Source: Filosporella fistucella (Eukaryota; Ascomycota; Leotiomycetes; Helotiales). From it: 64,000 bases of DNA. Location of the stretch: positions 2,418,001-2,482,000 of the forward strand of contig JAQJZZ010000011.1 of the NCBI GenBank assembly GCA_030077755.1, in the 5' to 3' direction. Made by a program: the position numbers and the translations under genes. The notes under the pieces were generated by a model that saw only the letters and a list, made by a program, of their open reading frames with translations, did not search any database and was not told the origin of the DNA. Shown here piece by piece: positions 1-11,310 of the stretch. Every line of letters starts with the position of its first letter. The stretch's first letter is position 1.

Positions 1-575
1 TCCATGAGACGATGATGTCAGAAGAGATCCTGAATTCGTTACAGATTTTGCAGTTTCCATCACTTCGATGTTGTCATTAGAAGGCAACGATAGAAGCTCC
101 CAAAGGAGCCAAGCAAAACCGTGCGTTGCATCCTCATTGAGAGAGCCATTCTTATGCGAAACAATCAAGGCATTCCAAAGGGTGGGGGGGTCAACAATGA
201 TGATAAGGATATCTTGAAGAAACTGGCCGCCAGAAATTTGCTTGATGGCAGGGTCAGAGATGTACTTAAGAAATACTGCAAGGGATTGGTTGATGTAGCT
301 AATAGACGTGTCGAGCCTCAGAGCTCGACGAAGTGCGTCAATTGATGGTTGCTTTGCAAAAAGCCTCTCCACACAGGTTACTCGGTCCTCTTGTGCGCAT
401 AGAGCTTCCAAAAACAGCTTCGCACGATCAGCACTCGTGATGGAGGATTTCCCAAAGGCAATGGATCCAAGGAACTTGTTCAATTGGACCGCTCGATTTC
501 CGTTGAGCGCCATTAGAAGATCGTACGGAGAAGGAGTTTTTTCCAAATGAAAACCTTTTGAAGAGGAGTAGAGTT
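1..575 (-). CDS. NFX1-type zinc finger/helicase-like protein, N-terminal part (partial)
   Basis: An open minus-strand frame runs without a stop from about 575 off the left edge of the window. An ATG lies at 513, but the frame also stays open upstream of it to a typical acceptor (pyrimidine run then CAG) at 576-577, with a possible branch site near 600. An earlier exon is therefore likely, though I could not place it. The visible residues include FLEALCAQ, CVERLF, SGGQFLQDIL and FAWLLWELLSLP. I recognise this as the conserved region before the helicase core in fungal NFX1-type zinc-finger helicases (RNA-surveillance SF1 helicases). The helicase motifs and NF-X1 fingers would lie beyond the window. 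The call rests on remembered similarity and needs a search. Confidence 0.5.
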
Positions 576-1276
576 CTGAAAAAATGGTTCGTCAGCGATC
601 AATCAGAACAGGTTGCAGATGAATCGTAGTTGAGAGAAAATGGTTGACGGCGATATGTCTTTGTGATTTAACGTCAAAAGCTTTCAACAATGCTCGATCG
701 ACTTGTGTATACCCAGTAAGGGTTTATTTCCGATGTGAGCATTATAGACAAGCTTGATCAGTGTGAGGGGTAGGTTCAGAAGAGCAGAAAACGGGATGTT
801 GACAATAATAAGAGCTCCACACATTCTTTCCATGTGAAAAAGAGAGAGTTTACATCTTCCAGATAGTCAATCCAATAAGCTCCTCAAGTGTGATGACCAA
901 GAGTTTCAACCAAGACGAAGTTCTGTGGCCACTGAATACAGTTCTACTTCTCTTCAGAAACGAAAGCAAAGAGAATGAGGAAGAAGGGATTTTAGAACTA
1001 ACATACAAGGTGTGGTTGCACAGCTGCCTTCCCGTGTTACACTGACCCATCTCTCCACCAATTAGGATCTTCACCTCTCAAAGATAATGCAATCGATCGA
1101 AAGCAGAGAAGTAAAGGGATTCGCTGCCTTATGTGGTGCCAACAAACACTCCAAAACTGCTCACATTTCGTCTCGAGATAGAGCCGCTACTAGGTCTTTC
1201 TCCCGATCATCAAACTCAATCTTGCTTCCACGCAACCGAAATTGATTCGAAAAACCACGAGTGAAAATTTCGCGAA
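576..1276. other. Intergenic or unresolved 5' region between divergent genes
   Basis: The stretch probably holds the missing first exon or exons of the minus-strand helicase-like gene and the promoter of the plus-strand RGG gene. A short minus-strand frame opens with ATG at 833, but I could not join it convincingly to the acceptor at 576. I see no other gene. Confidence 0.4.
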
Positions 1277-2830
1277 ATGTTCTCGTCGAGCAGTCATGAT
1301 CGATTTGGAGGTCGTGGTCGAGGTCGTGGTCGTGGTCGTGGTGGTTACACTGCACGTCGAGGCCGTGAACAAGGCTGGCACTCATCGGCTCCTAGGACAC
1401 CAAGAAGTCCATCACCACCAATCGGTCCAGTCTTGACTACTATCCATTACAACGAACTAGAAGTCGAACAAGCCTCATCCAGCGATGTCGGAATCACAGG
1501 TGTTGAAGATGTCACATCGTACAACTGGCTCAAAGCAAAGGAGCCAACAATCATGACTCCTGGTACATATTCTCACTTCAAGCCCCCACAGCATTAGGAA
1601 ATCCCTAATTTGAGAGCAGGCAAGCCTCCAAAGTGGACTCCCACAGCCAGGCCGACTAAGCTCCCGGAAGATGATCCCAACGGCACTTACTATCGAGACC
1701 CAAACGCTGCGTACTTCCCATCGTATCCTATGGAGCCTGTCGTTCGTTCTATCTTCGAAGCGAGCCCTGATTTCAATCCGCAGGAAGTCGATATCTTTGC
1801 TTGCGGAAGCACTCTTGGAAACTTGCTCAGATTCGCCCGCAATGTTGAAACCGAGAAGCCATTTCGATTTCTTGTTGAGGTAGTGGGTCAGACAGTCTTC
1901 TTGATCCGAAGAGAGAACTCGCCTACAGAGAAAATTGGAGACATTTATGGCTATGGGCATACTTTCCCTGAAATGAACACAACTTGGGATGCTGACCTGA
2001 AGAGTTCTGATACTCATCAACGTATCATCCGTTACCAGCTTGGCCACCTCAACACAATCATCCGATTTGAAGCGGACGGCTATCTTGCCGATCAACTTCC
2101 CGCGAAGAAGGCGTCTGTCAGCCCTGCAAAGCAAGAGATGGATGAAGACTTTCTCGTGTCCGCCCTTGCGGGGAACACTTTCAGTGCACACACGCCCAAG
2201 AACTCGCACAGCCTAAAAGTCATTCAAGGTCAAGAATCTGTACCCCATTCTGCAATTTTTGATCTGAAAACGCGCTCAATCAAAAAGAAGCACCAGAGCA
2301 CCACGCTATCTGACCAAATTCCCCGTCTTTGGATCCGCCAGATTCCATTCTTAGTTCTTGCGTATCACGACAATGGCCTGTTCAGATCAGAAGAAGTCAC
2401 TGTCCGCAATATTCTACCAGACATCGCTGGGTGGGAGAGGGATAACAAGGGAGATGTGCGTAAATTGATCAATCTTATCATCAAGATTGCGAGCTTCGTT
2501 AAGGCCACCCCGGGTCGAAAGATGGAAGTCCGGTATCGATATGGGCTTGGGTTGGAACTGAGGGAGCAAGTGGAAGGAGTGGCATCTGTCTTGCCCAATG
2601 GCCTTGCTGCACGTTGGGCTGATCAAGGTAGTCGGGCGGAATCTACTGTTGGGAAAGGCTCGGTTGACGGAGCCGTCGTCTTTGAGCCCGATCCTGCTGA
2701 GACAGGGGTGGCTCTGAACGAAAAGAATATTACCGTTTTGGACGATGACGAGTATGATTGGGATAAGAAGGAGGATTATACGGCATGTTCGATGGAGAGT
2801 TGTAACTACTGCGGTCGTTGTTCGTACTGA
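1277..2830 (+). CDS. Conserved fungal RGG-box protein of unknown function
   Basis: The model has two exons, 1277-1562 and 1620-2830, and encodes 498 aa. The 57-nt intron carries an in-frame TAG at 1595 and a ctaat branch-like motif. The N-terminus (residues about 10-30) is an RG/RGG run encoded by a ggtcgt microsatellite, as in RNA-binding proteins. The middle part has a conserved look (FACGSTLGNLLRF, FLVEVVGQTVFLIRRE) and the protein ends CNYCGRCSY. As far as I remember, relatives are often annotated geranylgeranyl pyrophosphate synthetase. I see no aspartate-rich DDxxD motif here, so I do not accept that name. An RNA-related role is suggested only by the RGG box. It is divergent from the NFX1-helicase-like gene. 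Confidence 0.75.
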
Positions 2831-5024
2831 GAGGATGAAGGGATGGAGGTCCCGTATATCAGAAGGAGTTGCTGTAATTTCCTCCCAATTTAATTCCCAT
2901 GGTCCGGATGTCTTATATGCTTGTGCCGCAGAGCCCGTGTTCTTCAAGCCTCTTTCTTGGTGGGACATGCACGTAACGACGCCTAGCCTAATCCGTGTGT
3001 TGGGGTGTATTGTGCCAAATCAAACGTCCTTTTCTATGGTTTTAACTTTCACATGGAGGTTGATACGTGCACTTCCTTGATATATCAACCGTCTTTACAC
3101 ATCGATGGCAGAGTCGGTCTCTTGATGTCGAAAATGCGGCATCTTAGTCTCCTACCAAATACGACAGGGTATAAGGCCGAGGAATGGTAGAAGTACGTCT
3201 AGGAGGATGGTGCTATTGGTGTCGACAACCTCCATCGCTAGCCGTCAGACTCAAATGCCCTTGGATTTCTTTCCGCAACGACATATATTACCTCTCTAGA
3301 GGAGTTCCTCAAAGTATCTCTAATTATCTTTCCACCCTTCAGGGGACCTGTCCTAATGACCGTAGCATCCACTTCTCAGCGGTACGTACCAGAAGAACTC
3401 ACTCATCGAAATAATATCGTTGGCCCAGGTCTGTATACGAGGCCGGTACAAGTATACACCACCGGAGTAGTATATACCACCGATATAGTATATGGAAGCG
3501 CTGGCAATTATCTTTTGTAATACAAGACGTATCAGACTCTATTCCTTCGTACACTATGCCGCTGTTTATTTTGAATCCATATGTATCCATAAGGAAACCA
3601 TAGCACACCCGCTCCCATCCCTCATTCGAACACGACTCCCTTCCGCCGTCCATTATCATGGAACAAGGGATCTTTTCCAATGCGAACCATTCTTCGGACC
3701 TTGCCCGATTTCTCCTTATGCCGAGTGTCATTACCCCTTCAGACGCAGAGAAGAACAATGTTGAGTCGCTCCGATGGACCTTGAGTAGCACTTCGATCCT
3801 CTGTGACTGAAATGCACAGCGAACTCGGAGTCTTTCAGATGGGCATCCAAACAGCCCAAAAGCTGCTGGTAGCGAAAAGTGATGGACTTAGGTAGGAAGG
3901 GTAGGAGATGGGCCTTCTTATTCTTGCCGATCGTTGCAAGAGTGATTTCCTGGCTATATTTGAAAATAAAGAGCGGAAGATCCAGATTATGGGCTCAGAC
4001 GGGAAACTGTATTAATTATTCTAGTTGGCATAAGTCATTTCGCAACTTTTCGTTTGTAAGTGGATATGTAAATCTTGGCGTCTTGTTGTGGTAACTTGTG
4101 TTTAAATTGGCCCTCGGACAAGAGGCATGTCAATGGTATACAGCTATTATCAAAGATGGTATGAAAAGAATTGCTTTCTATTTGAACGAAAAGAAATAGG
4201 CCCCCTAGATCGCCTATTCCTTTGTGTCTACGAAAATCGCGTTCCATATGCGATCTTGTGCTTCGCATGGGTCGTGAACGCAAGGTTGCTGGTACTGTTG
4301 TCGTTTGCTGGTTCTCAAACTTGCAAACAAGTGTAATGGGTGGGTATGGCTTATATACGTTACGATGGCATCTTCCTGCTGTTCGAAATCTATCATGGTC
4401 AAATTAGCTATTCTACGGAAGGTATGCCTGTTTTTTGCGACTTACATCTCATTTGACAGGTCCCGCGGTATGAGAAGGAAGATACTTGCCGCGAATGATT
4501 CTCCTAATTTTGTACAACTCCTTCCCAATGCCAAACAATTTTCAAAACTTCTTGTGGCACTTTGACGTGTGCTCTTCCCTTTTGGCAGATACAGGAGGAG
4601 GAAATCAACAAAGATACCATTCAGAGATCTATTGGCTGTTTTGATAGCATTAGCTACTTTCCGCCTCTTCCCCTGGCGTGGAAGCTGCCTCCGGATCTCC
4701 TTGTCCTTCTCCTGCTTGTGAAGGGTATATATTTTGGCAAGATATAAACTTTAATATATATAATAATCGAATAAGTATTACTTTATATTAAGAGGTATAT
4801 TAAGAGGTATATTATAGAGCTTCTCCCTACCGCTTTAAGTTATATACAATTTTTACAGTTTCGAAGACTCTTATAATATGCACATTATTTCTGCTGCAAT
4901 ATCCCTTACTTAAGTGACACCCAAAAAATCGAAATTCATTACGACTTGAACTGGATTTGAGACGTTACATAAAACCCCAATCCCGACTTGCAGGGCTGGG
5001 TGCTTTAGGCCAGCCATCCGTTGC
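2831..5024. other. Gene-free stretch with AT-rich patch
   Basis: I find no supportable gene in these 2.2 kb; the open frames are short and unlike proteins. Two copies of a roughly 20-nt unit containing accaccg and agtatat lie at about 3445-3500. An AT-rich patch at 4740-4920 contains an immediate duplication of ttaagaggtata, and could be a decayed repeat. Confidence 0.5.
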
Positions 5025-6113
5025 TCAGGATATTGCTGCAGGTCTCCCCTGCTTCCTGTCCTTCTCCGCCTCCTTCTTCGCCTTCCTCCTCTCCTTCTTC
5101 GCCTTCCTCCTCTCCCGCTTCGCTTTCTTCCTCTCCCGCTTCGCTTTCTTGTTCTCCTTATTTGTCTTCTTCATCTCCTTCTTCGCTTTCTCCTCCTCCT
5201 GCCGTTTCTCCTCTCCCTTGGCCGTCTTCCTCTCCCGCTTCGCTTTCTTCTTCTCCTTCCTAATCTCTTTCTTTGTCTCCTTCTTCGCCTCGTTTTTCAC
5301 CTTCTTCCTCTCCCGCTTCGCCTTCTTCTTCTCCTTACTTGTTTCCTTCTTCGTCTCCTTCGCCTTCTCCTCCTGCCGTTTCTCCTCACCCTTCGCCGTC
5401 TTCCTCCCCCGCCTCGCTTTTCTCCTCTCCTTCATCGTCTCTTTCTTCTTTGTCTCCGGCTTGTTCTTGGCCTCTTGATGAGGGGGAGAAAAGCCATGCT
5501 CAACGTCATGCTGTTTGGTGGCCTCAGTGATCTCTGAGCCTCGCAATCCATTTGATTGAGTTTTCGGTGTTTTTACCCTTCTCCAGCGTCGTTCCACGTT
5601 TGACTCTCCAAATTTTGCAGTCCAGCTGGTAGTTTCATCCACCGGCCATATCTGGTAATGGATATCCTCAGCCCCTTTTACTTTTGGATGAACCATTTCA
5701 ATTCGTGCTATCGCGCTTGTCCCAAATTTCCCTTTTAGAATTGGCTTCTCTATCGCTTGGTAACTTGTCTCGCCAGATGGATGGAATCTCTCAGGAGGCG
5801 GTGGTGACAATACTGTTACTCTTTCACCTCTTGAGATATACCACGCGAACATAGCCGAAGCTCCTTTGAGGTATTTAGACCATGCGTGTTTCGATTTTTG
5901 ATTCCGTACACATAGCGAATGCGACGGATCCATTAGAGGCCCCATTACTGTAGTTAGTGTCTGCATGTCATTTGCATCCGCCCAGCGCTGCGCTTCATCG
6001 CGGAGGATGCCACTCCAGAGGACTTGATTATTGCAGCGCCATACCCCCCCTTGAAACTGCTGATGGATTTGTGTTTCTTCATCAGCTGTCAGATACCGTG
6101 AGAAGGATGCCAT
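5025..6113 (-). CDS. Hypothetical protein with K/E/R-rich repetitive C-terminus
   Basis: This is a single open frame of 362 aa, starting MASFSRYL at 6113. Residues 1 to about 200 have ordinary composition, with W-rich patches (VWRCNNQVLWSG, EAQRWADAND) and a proline run (SPPPPERF). From about residue 215 the protein is almost only K, E, R and A, in degenerate units such as KKAKRERK and AKGEEKRQEE, predicted to form long charged helices or coiled coil. The DNA below this half (about 5060-5460) is a minisatellite-like array rich in cttc/ctcc. I do not recognise a family. The N-terminal half looks like a lineage-restricted fungal protein, and the repeat half has probably expanded by slippage. 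A role in nucleic-acid binding is possible from charge alone, but unsupported. Confidence 0.5.
   Translation of the reverse strand: MASFSRYLTADEETQIHQQFQGGVWRCNNQVLWSGILRDEAQRWADANDMQTLTTVMGPLMDPSHSLCVRNQKSKHAWSKYLKGASAMFAWYISRGERVTVLSPPPPERFHPSGETSYQAIEKPILKGKFGTSAIARIEMVHPKVKGAEDIHYQIWPVDETTSWTAKFGESNVERRWRRVKTPKTQSNGLRGSEITEATKQHDVEHGFSPPHQEAKNKPETKKKETMKERRKARRGRKTAKGEEKRQEEKAKETKKETSKEKKKAKRERKKVKNEAKKETKKEIRKEKKKAKRERKTAKGEEKRQEEEKAKKEMKKTNKENKKAKRERKKAKRERRKAKKERRKAKKEAEKDRKQGRPAAIS
5060..5460. repeat. Coding minisatellite, pyrimidine-rich on + strand
   Basis: Degenerate units built on ctcctcttcgccttc/ctcccgcttcgctttc recur many times. On the minus strand they encode the K/E/R-rich tail of the overlapping protein. 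Unit length varies in multiples of three bases, which keeps the frame open. Confidence 0.75.
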
Positions 6114-7881
6114 GACGAGACACAGGCAGCTTCGGGTCCCTTAAAGAGACCCAACCGGGTCATTTCACCCAAAAGGTCTCTTGCCATTCAGTTTGGAAGG
6201 TGCACTGTGCATTCTCCGTAAGATTTGCTCGAGGACGGGTGGAATAAATATATATTTCCTGCATCTGGTTACGATGGTAGGGCTGAGGGGCGGGGTAATG
6301 TCTCGCGACTCCTCACTCGTTACTAACTTAGAACTCTCAGCTCAACCAGCAGCACACTACCTACATGATTAAATAAAGGTTTAAGATCACGTAATTGCCA
6401 CCTTTATCACGGTATCTATGGGATATATTCACGAATCAAGTGTCTCTATTCGACAAACTCGCCCTGGTATTGGCTTTTACCATGTAACATTTATTCGGGG
6501 TACTCCCTGTACGGAGCAGCACGATCACCCCGCACTCGGCTTCAAGCCGAGACATTTGGCAAAGTGACGATTCGAGATTCGAATCGGCTCCTTCCCCAAT
6601 AGAAACGGCCCAAAGGGACAACTGGCTCAAAAGCGTGCACTTTGCCATGGGCCATATCACGTACAATGGGCTTTCCTGTTAAGCCGCAGCCACTTGCTTG
6701 GTTGGTATCGTGAAAGTATGACTACGGTAGGTACTTGTAAAATACTGTGTTGATTCTGGCTCAAGATCGATACGTTCTGAATTCGAGGTCTACTTCCTGA
6801 CCGAAAGCTGGGTCTATTCAGGCAACCCATAAACTGACCAGTTCATTGATTAATTTGATAATGTTGCTCCACAAAGCAAAACTTGTAACTATAGGGAGGT
6901 ATATATCTTCCTACTATAATTATAGGAAATTTGTAACCAGGGGCCTTCAACATATATCACAACAAGTCGACGAATTGTCCTGATACCTCCAAGCACATAA
7001 CCACAATACTGGATGTGTCAGTGGTCGGGGCACGCAAAGAAGAACTGCATTAATTAAGAGGGCGAGGAGAAGGTTAATATAATAAATGACGCCTGAGGAA
7101 TAGCTCGCCGTCCAACCTCCTGACTCCTGAACCCAGAGATACCTCCAAACGCAATAGCAGAGAGATGAGACTCTCTACAGCCCACACTATAGGCCACAAA
7201 AAAGAAGAACTTGCAGAAAAAGAAAGCGAGAAGCAAAAAAGCCATTTATAACCCCAAGGAGAATCTCGTGACCCAAGGCCCTTTTACTGTCAGGCGAGGT
7301 AATAGAGAAACAGGAATTGCTATGTTCTGTTAAAGGATATTCTGTTTGTCCCATACAACCTTTCCCTTTCCAAATTCTCTCGGTACCTCGCAGCAACATA
7401 CTCTGTATTCAATCCTCTCATCAACTAGTGCCCTATCTCTCGCCTTTTGATTCTTGTGCCACTAACGAAGACCTTTCACATCATGTCTGACTAGAAATGT
7501 CAAAACGATAACGTGAGATGGCTACCTGGGTTTACTTACTAGCTGCCTTAACTGGCTGGATACTATCAACCGCAGGCGAGATGAGAGAGATGTGAAGCCT
7601 ATCCTGAAGCAGGTGCAGACATAAGAAAGATCGGGATTTCCCAGACGAAGGATAGATGAATGTTGAGCTCAAACATTTGTAAATCGCCTTTCGTTGAAAT
7701 AGACAGACTCTCAATATATGCTGCCTGGTATCCCGGCGCCAAACGCCATGCTTGGTTAATATACACCTTGATAACGCCCACATTCCCGCGTGAAATGGCC
7801 CATATATCCTATCTCGGCTTTACCCAATGCAATGTCTCCAACATCCTACTTCGAAAAGCCTTGTAGTATTCGAAATGGCCA
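6114..7881. other. Gene-free stretch
   Basis: I see no supportable gene. Open frames are short and lack intron signals or recognisable motifs. A small AT-rich patch with local inverted symmetry (tatagg elements) lies near 6890-6935. Confidence 0.45.
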
Positions 7882-8490
7882 TTACCGCCCATCACTAGAA
7901 CTCAACACGAACCCCTCCAACTGCCCATCCAACCATTTTCCTACTTCTTCCGCTTGCCTCCTAATAGCCATAATACTCTTCGTTTGTCCCCCTGTACTCC
8001 CAATACTCCCATTCTCACTCCCGGCTTTCAAGCTCGCGCTCTCATGGGCGTCCGGACTCCCAGGCAGACTCTGATGTGTCACAGCAGTCTGAGTGCTGTT
8101 TGTGAGAGAAGGACCTAGAGCAACGAATAGCAGTCCGCAGGACAGAGCTCGTATGACCATTACCCCATTTGAGAGCTGGATAGTCACGGTCCGCAGATCG
8201 TGCTCGGTCGCGGTGGTTGTAGATGAGATAGTAGATTCAGAGCTTCGTGGATTAGATGAATGTGTTGTGTGAGGTAAAGCGGAGGAGGAATGAGAGGGAA
8301 TTGGGTGATAGAGTGTCCAGAGAGAGCAGGCAAGCGTAGCTTGGGTTCTGAGACTGGATGCTGGGAGGGGAGAGGTGGTCGAGAGGAGTTTTCCTGTTGG
8401 AGAGAGGAGGAGGAGAGTTGGAAGCTGGGGAGAGGCGTTTTGTGAGAGGAAGGTGGTGAGACGCTTCGTGAGGAGCATTGTTTGCGACAT
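7882..8490 (-). CDS. LAMTOR2-like Roadblock/LC7 domain protein
   Basis: This is a single-exon gene of 202 aa. The fold pattern matches the Roadblock/LC7 family as in Ragulator subunit LAMTOR2 (p14). It has an N-terminal helix (LLTKRLTTFLSQ), a strand pair with a turn (LPTLLLLSPTGKLLSTTS), a helix (TQATLACSLWTLYH), two strands (LRTVTIQLSNGVMVIRAL, CGLLFVALG) and a C-terminal helix (AEEVGKWLDGQLEGF). Two low-complexity Ser/Thr insertions, at about residues 65-95 and 135-165, lengthen it beyond the roughly 125-aa animal protein. The expected role is as a scaffold subunit at the vacuole/endosome membrane tethering Rag GTPases for TORC1 signalling; that is family knowledge. The start at 8490 gives MSQTM; a second in-frame ATG lies four codons on. 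Confidence 0.7.
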   Translation of the reverse strand: MSQTMLLTKRLTTFLSQNASPQLPTLLLLSPTGKLLSTTSPLPASSLRTQATLACSLWTLYHPIPSHSSSALPHTTHSSNPRSSESTISSTTTATEHDLRTVTIQLSNGVMVIRALSCGLLFVALGPSLTNSTQTAVTHQSLPGSPDAHESASLKAGSENGSIGSTGGQTKSIMAIRRQAEEVGKWLDGQLEGFVLSSSDGR

Positions 8491-9407
8491 TGGGGCGGGT
8501 TGTGATGGCGGGGGAGGTGGAGGAAAGATGCTTTGGTTGTTAGCTGAGATAGAGGCGGAAGAGCTTGGCGGACTTACTATGGCATCTAGAGGTGTGCCAG
8601 ATGAGATTGCTTGCTTTGCGGATTGATCTGAGAGTTCGTATGTGCTGCGAAGAGGTAGGGTTCCTGGTGGAGTCTGGAGGTGGAAGGAGCTTGGGGAACT
8701 TGGCGAGAAATAAAATTTAGATTCCTGTCGCGAGAAATATTGTCACACGTCACACCAAAGCAACTCGATACTTTATTCATTTTACGGTATCCTTTTCGCA
8801 ATTGAGCTATCACCGGTATAGCTGCGTTCTCGGCGTATTGCTACCTTCCAATCATTGCTATACATTAATAGAACTCTCGTTCAGAGTAATGCACGACAGT
8901 CGCAGAAATATTGAGCGACTTCAATCCTGTACTGTTAACAGGGTTGATGTTTGTCAAAATTACCTTTATTTCCCTAAATGTTCTACAAAGACTTTTACAA
9001 GCGGAAACCCTCAGTATAGGATTGAGTATCAGCATACTACTACTATCGTACTGGCTCATACTCACAGTAATAATATTACCGTTTCGCCGAGCTCAGACGT
9101 ACGAGAACTTAGAGGGATTACTCAGAATTGCACGAGAAGTTCCTATTAACCAACTTCCACACGAAATTCTTGGCAAAATTGGTTTCTTTGCCATCATAGG
9201 CTGCCTGGCATATTTTACAGTTGACTGATTTCTAGTACTTCTCTCAAATCAGCGACCAATTGCTTCCACCTCGGCTTTAATGGAGCTATTCCCAGCGACA
9301 GATCTCCACGTCATAGGCGAGGCGGGGCAGTTTGTATATTTCTCTCTATCGAGCTCTTTCTTCCCTTTTCACTCTCACGCGCTTTCAATCCTCCCTTCCA
9401 AGCATTG
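8491..9407. other. Intergenic; one weak small open frame
   Basis: A 93-codon plus-strand frame from an ATG at 8947 to 9228 encodes a hydrophobic peptide with a central membrane-like segment and ends LAYFTVD. It has no recognisable homologue and no supporting signals, so I leave it as a possible but unsupported gene. The remainder is the promoter space of the glyoxalase gene. Confidence 0.35.
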
Positions 9408-10727
9408 ATGAACTCCATTCGTAACTTACAAAGGAAATTCAGAACAAGCTTTACACGACACTGCATTGTTGATTCAGGTATGGTCAAGCTCGACCAATAG
9501 TGGGCTATATGTCGAGCGTTACTGACACTAGAGTAACTGGATAGCTAGCAGACCTTACGCAACCATGGCGACTGATTTGAAGAGTTACAAGTTCAATCAT
9601 TCGATGTATGATAGTGGGGCAAATAATGGAAATCTACGAGATGCTGATCTTTCTGCAGGATTCGGGTGAAGGACCCAAAGGAATCAGGTACGATGCAGAA
9701 CAACATCCCGCATACTGATCTAACGTGTTGCAGTTAAATTCTATGAATTCCTCGGCATGAAGATGATTCGAAAGATTGAACAACCTGAAGCTAAATTCGA
9801 TCTCTACTTCATGGGCTACGATTCTCCCAAAGCGGTTTCGCATGGCAATCACTTTAGCGACCGTGAAGGTCTTATCGAACTGACACATAACTACGGTACC
9901 GAGAATGATCCCGATTACAAGGTTACAACTGGCAATAGCGAGCCGCATAAGGGTTTCGGACATACCTGTATTAGTGTTGATAATATACAAGCTGCTTGTC
10001 AGAGAATTGAGGATGCCGGTTATAAATTCCAAAAGAAATTGACGGATGGTCGGATGAGAAGCATTGCTTTTGCTTTGGATCCTGATGGTTACTGGGTTGA
10101 GATCATTGGACAAAATCCAGTTGATAAGACCGAAGGTGTCAAGACGACTGATCTTGCTACTTATAGAATGGTGAGTTGATAATAACCTGATGTTAAGACA
10201 AAGCTAATTGTCTTAGAATCATACCATGATCAGAGTTAAAGATCATGAAAAGTCTTTGAAGTTCTATCAAGATGTCTTCGGTATGACATTGCTGCGAACC
10301 AGCGAGAACAAGGATGCCAATTTCAATTTGTATTTCCTTGGATACCCTGGTGATGCTGGCGTTCCTACTAAATCTGCAAATGGTGTGAACCCAACAGCGG
10401 AGAGAGAGGGTCTCTTGGAGTTGACCTGGAATTATGGCACGGAGAAGGATGCCAGCTTCAAATATCACAACGGGAATGACCAACCTCAAGGCTTTGGCCA
10501 CATCTGTAGGTCATGTATTTCCACGGAGTCGCCTCTTACTAACATTCACAGGCGTTTCTGTTGATGACCTTGATGCTGCTTGCAAGAGATTTGAGGATTT
10601 GGGTGTCAACTGGAAGAAGAGACTTACTGATGGTCGTATGAAAAATGTTGCCTTCGTCTTGGATCCAGATAACTATTGGATCGAGGTTATCCAAAACGAA
10701 AAGCTGAAGGGAAGAGCCAACTGGTAA
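9408..10727 (+). CDS. GLO1: Lactoylglutathione lyase (glyoxalase I), two-domain fungal form
   Basis: Exons are 9408-9477, 9545-9605, 9659-9687, 9734-10170, 10217-10505 and 10552-10727, giving 353 aa. Glyoxalase I turns the methylglyoxal-glutathione adduct into S-lactoylglutathione. Two vicinal-oxygen-chelate domains sit in tandem, as in the single-chain yeast enzyme. Domain 1 has NHSMIRVKD (H42), GLIELTHNYGTE, GFGHTCISVD and YWVEII. Domain 2 repeats NHTMIRVKD, GLLELTWNYGTE, GFGHICVSVD and YWIEVI. The His and Glu metal ligands are present in both. Exon 1 plus the start of exon 2 encode an Arg-rich leader ending SRPYAT, typical of a mitochondrial presequence; its intron has a perfect tactgac branch site. 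The ATG at 9565 would give a 323-aa cytosolic form. Confidence 0.93.
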
Positions 10728-11310
10728 TTGAGGCGAATAATAATGAGCTGATAATGAGGGGACCATGACACACATGTCAAGTAACCAAACACCAAAGAGT
10801 GTCCAAATCGCAATGCTGCAGTTCCGATATTGCTTTTTCAATGCAGGTGATCCAATTCTGACAATTCGGTATTATTCAGAGAACATGTGACTGCACCATA
10901 GCAGCAAAGTGGCCGATGGAAGATTCCTTACAGCTTGATGGATGGTGGGGTAAACGCGGGAGTGTGCATTAGTCTTTGCGGAGAACGCGGGGGCGATGAT
11001 CTTGCTCGAATCAAGCCAATGACGGTGCTTACACGAGTACACCCCACTACCCTTGAGCGATGTCGCAAGAGTCCTCAAGTGTTGTGTTGCTCGAGACGGA
11101 GACCACGTCAATTGTGTTTCCTGTTCTTTGTTGTCTTTCCCAAGGTACACCTCTTTATATATCCTCACACCATCCAGGAACAAACAATTAACTAACAACT
11201 CTCATCTCAGTCTCAGCCTCAGTCTCAGAATCTACCCGATCTGCTACCAACGTCATTCCCGAATACCATTCATTACGTGCATCTCGAGAAAACGAAGCAA
11301 GACCGCAATA
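10728..11310. promoter_or_regulatory. Intergenic, promoter and 5' leader of PGDH gene
   Basis: This short space lies between two co-oriented genes. Just before the PGDH start, at about 11203-11232, is a ctcagt/ctcagc hexamer run. I see no gene. Confidence 0.4.

Noticed and set aside
1595..1597. In-frame TAG suggesting a broken gene
   Set aside because: The stop lies inside a 57-nt GT-AG intron (1563-1619), and removal joins both parts in frame.
4957..5530. Two plus-strand frames rich in F/S or S/P
   Set aside because: They are antisense readings of the K/E-rich minisatellite; the minus-strand frame is longer and has a normal non-repetitive half.
8911..9228. Small hydrophobic membrane protein
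   Set aside because: The frame has an ATG only from 8947, no recognised family and no flanking signals; kept only as a remark.
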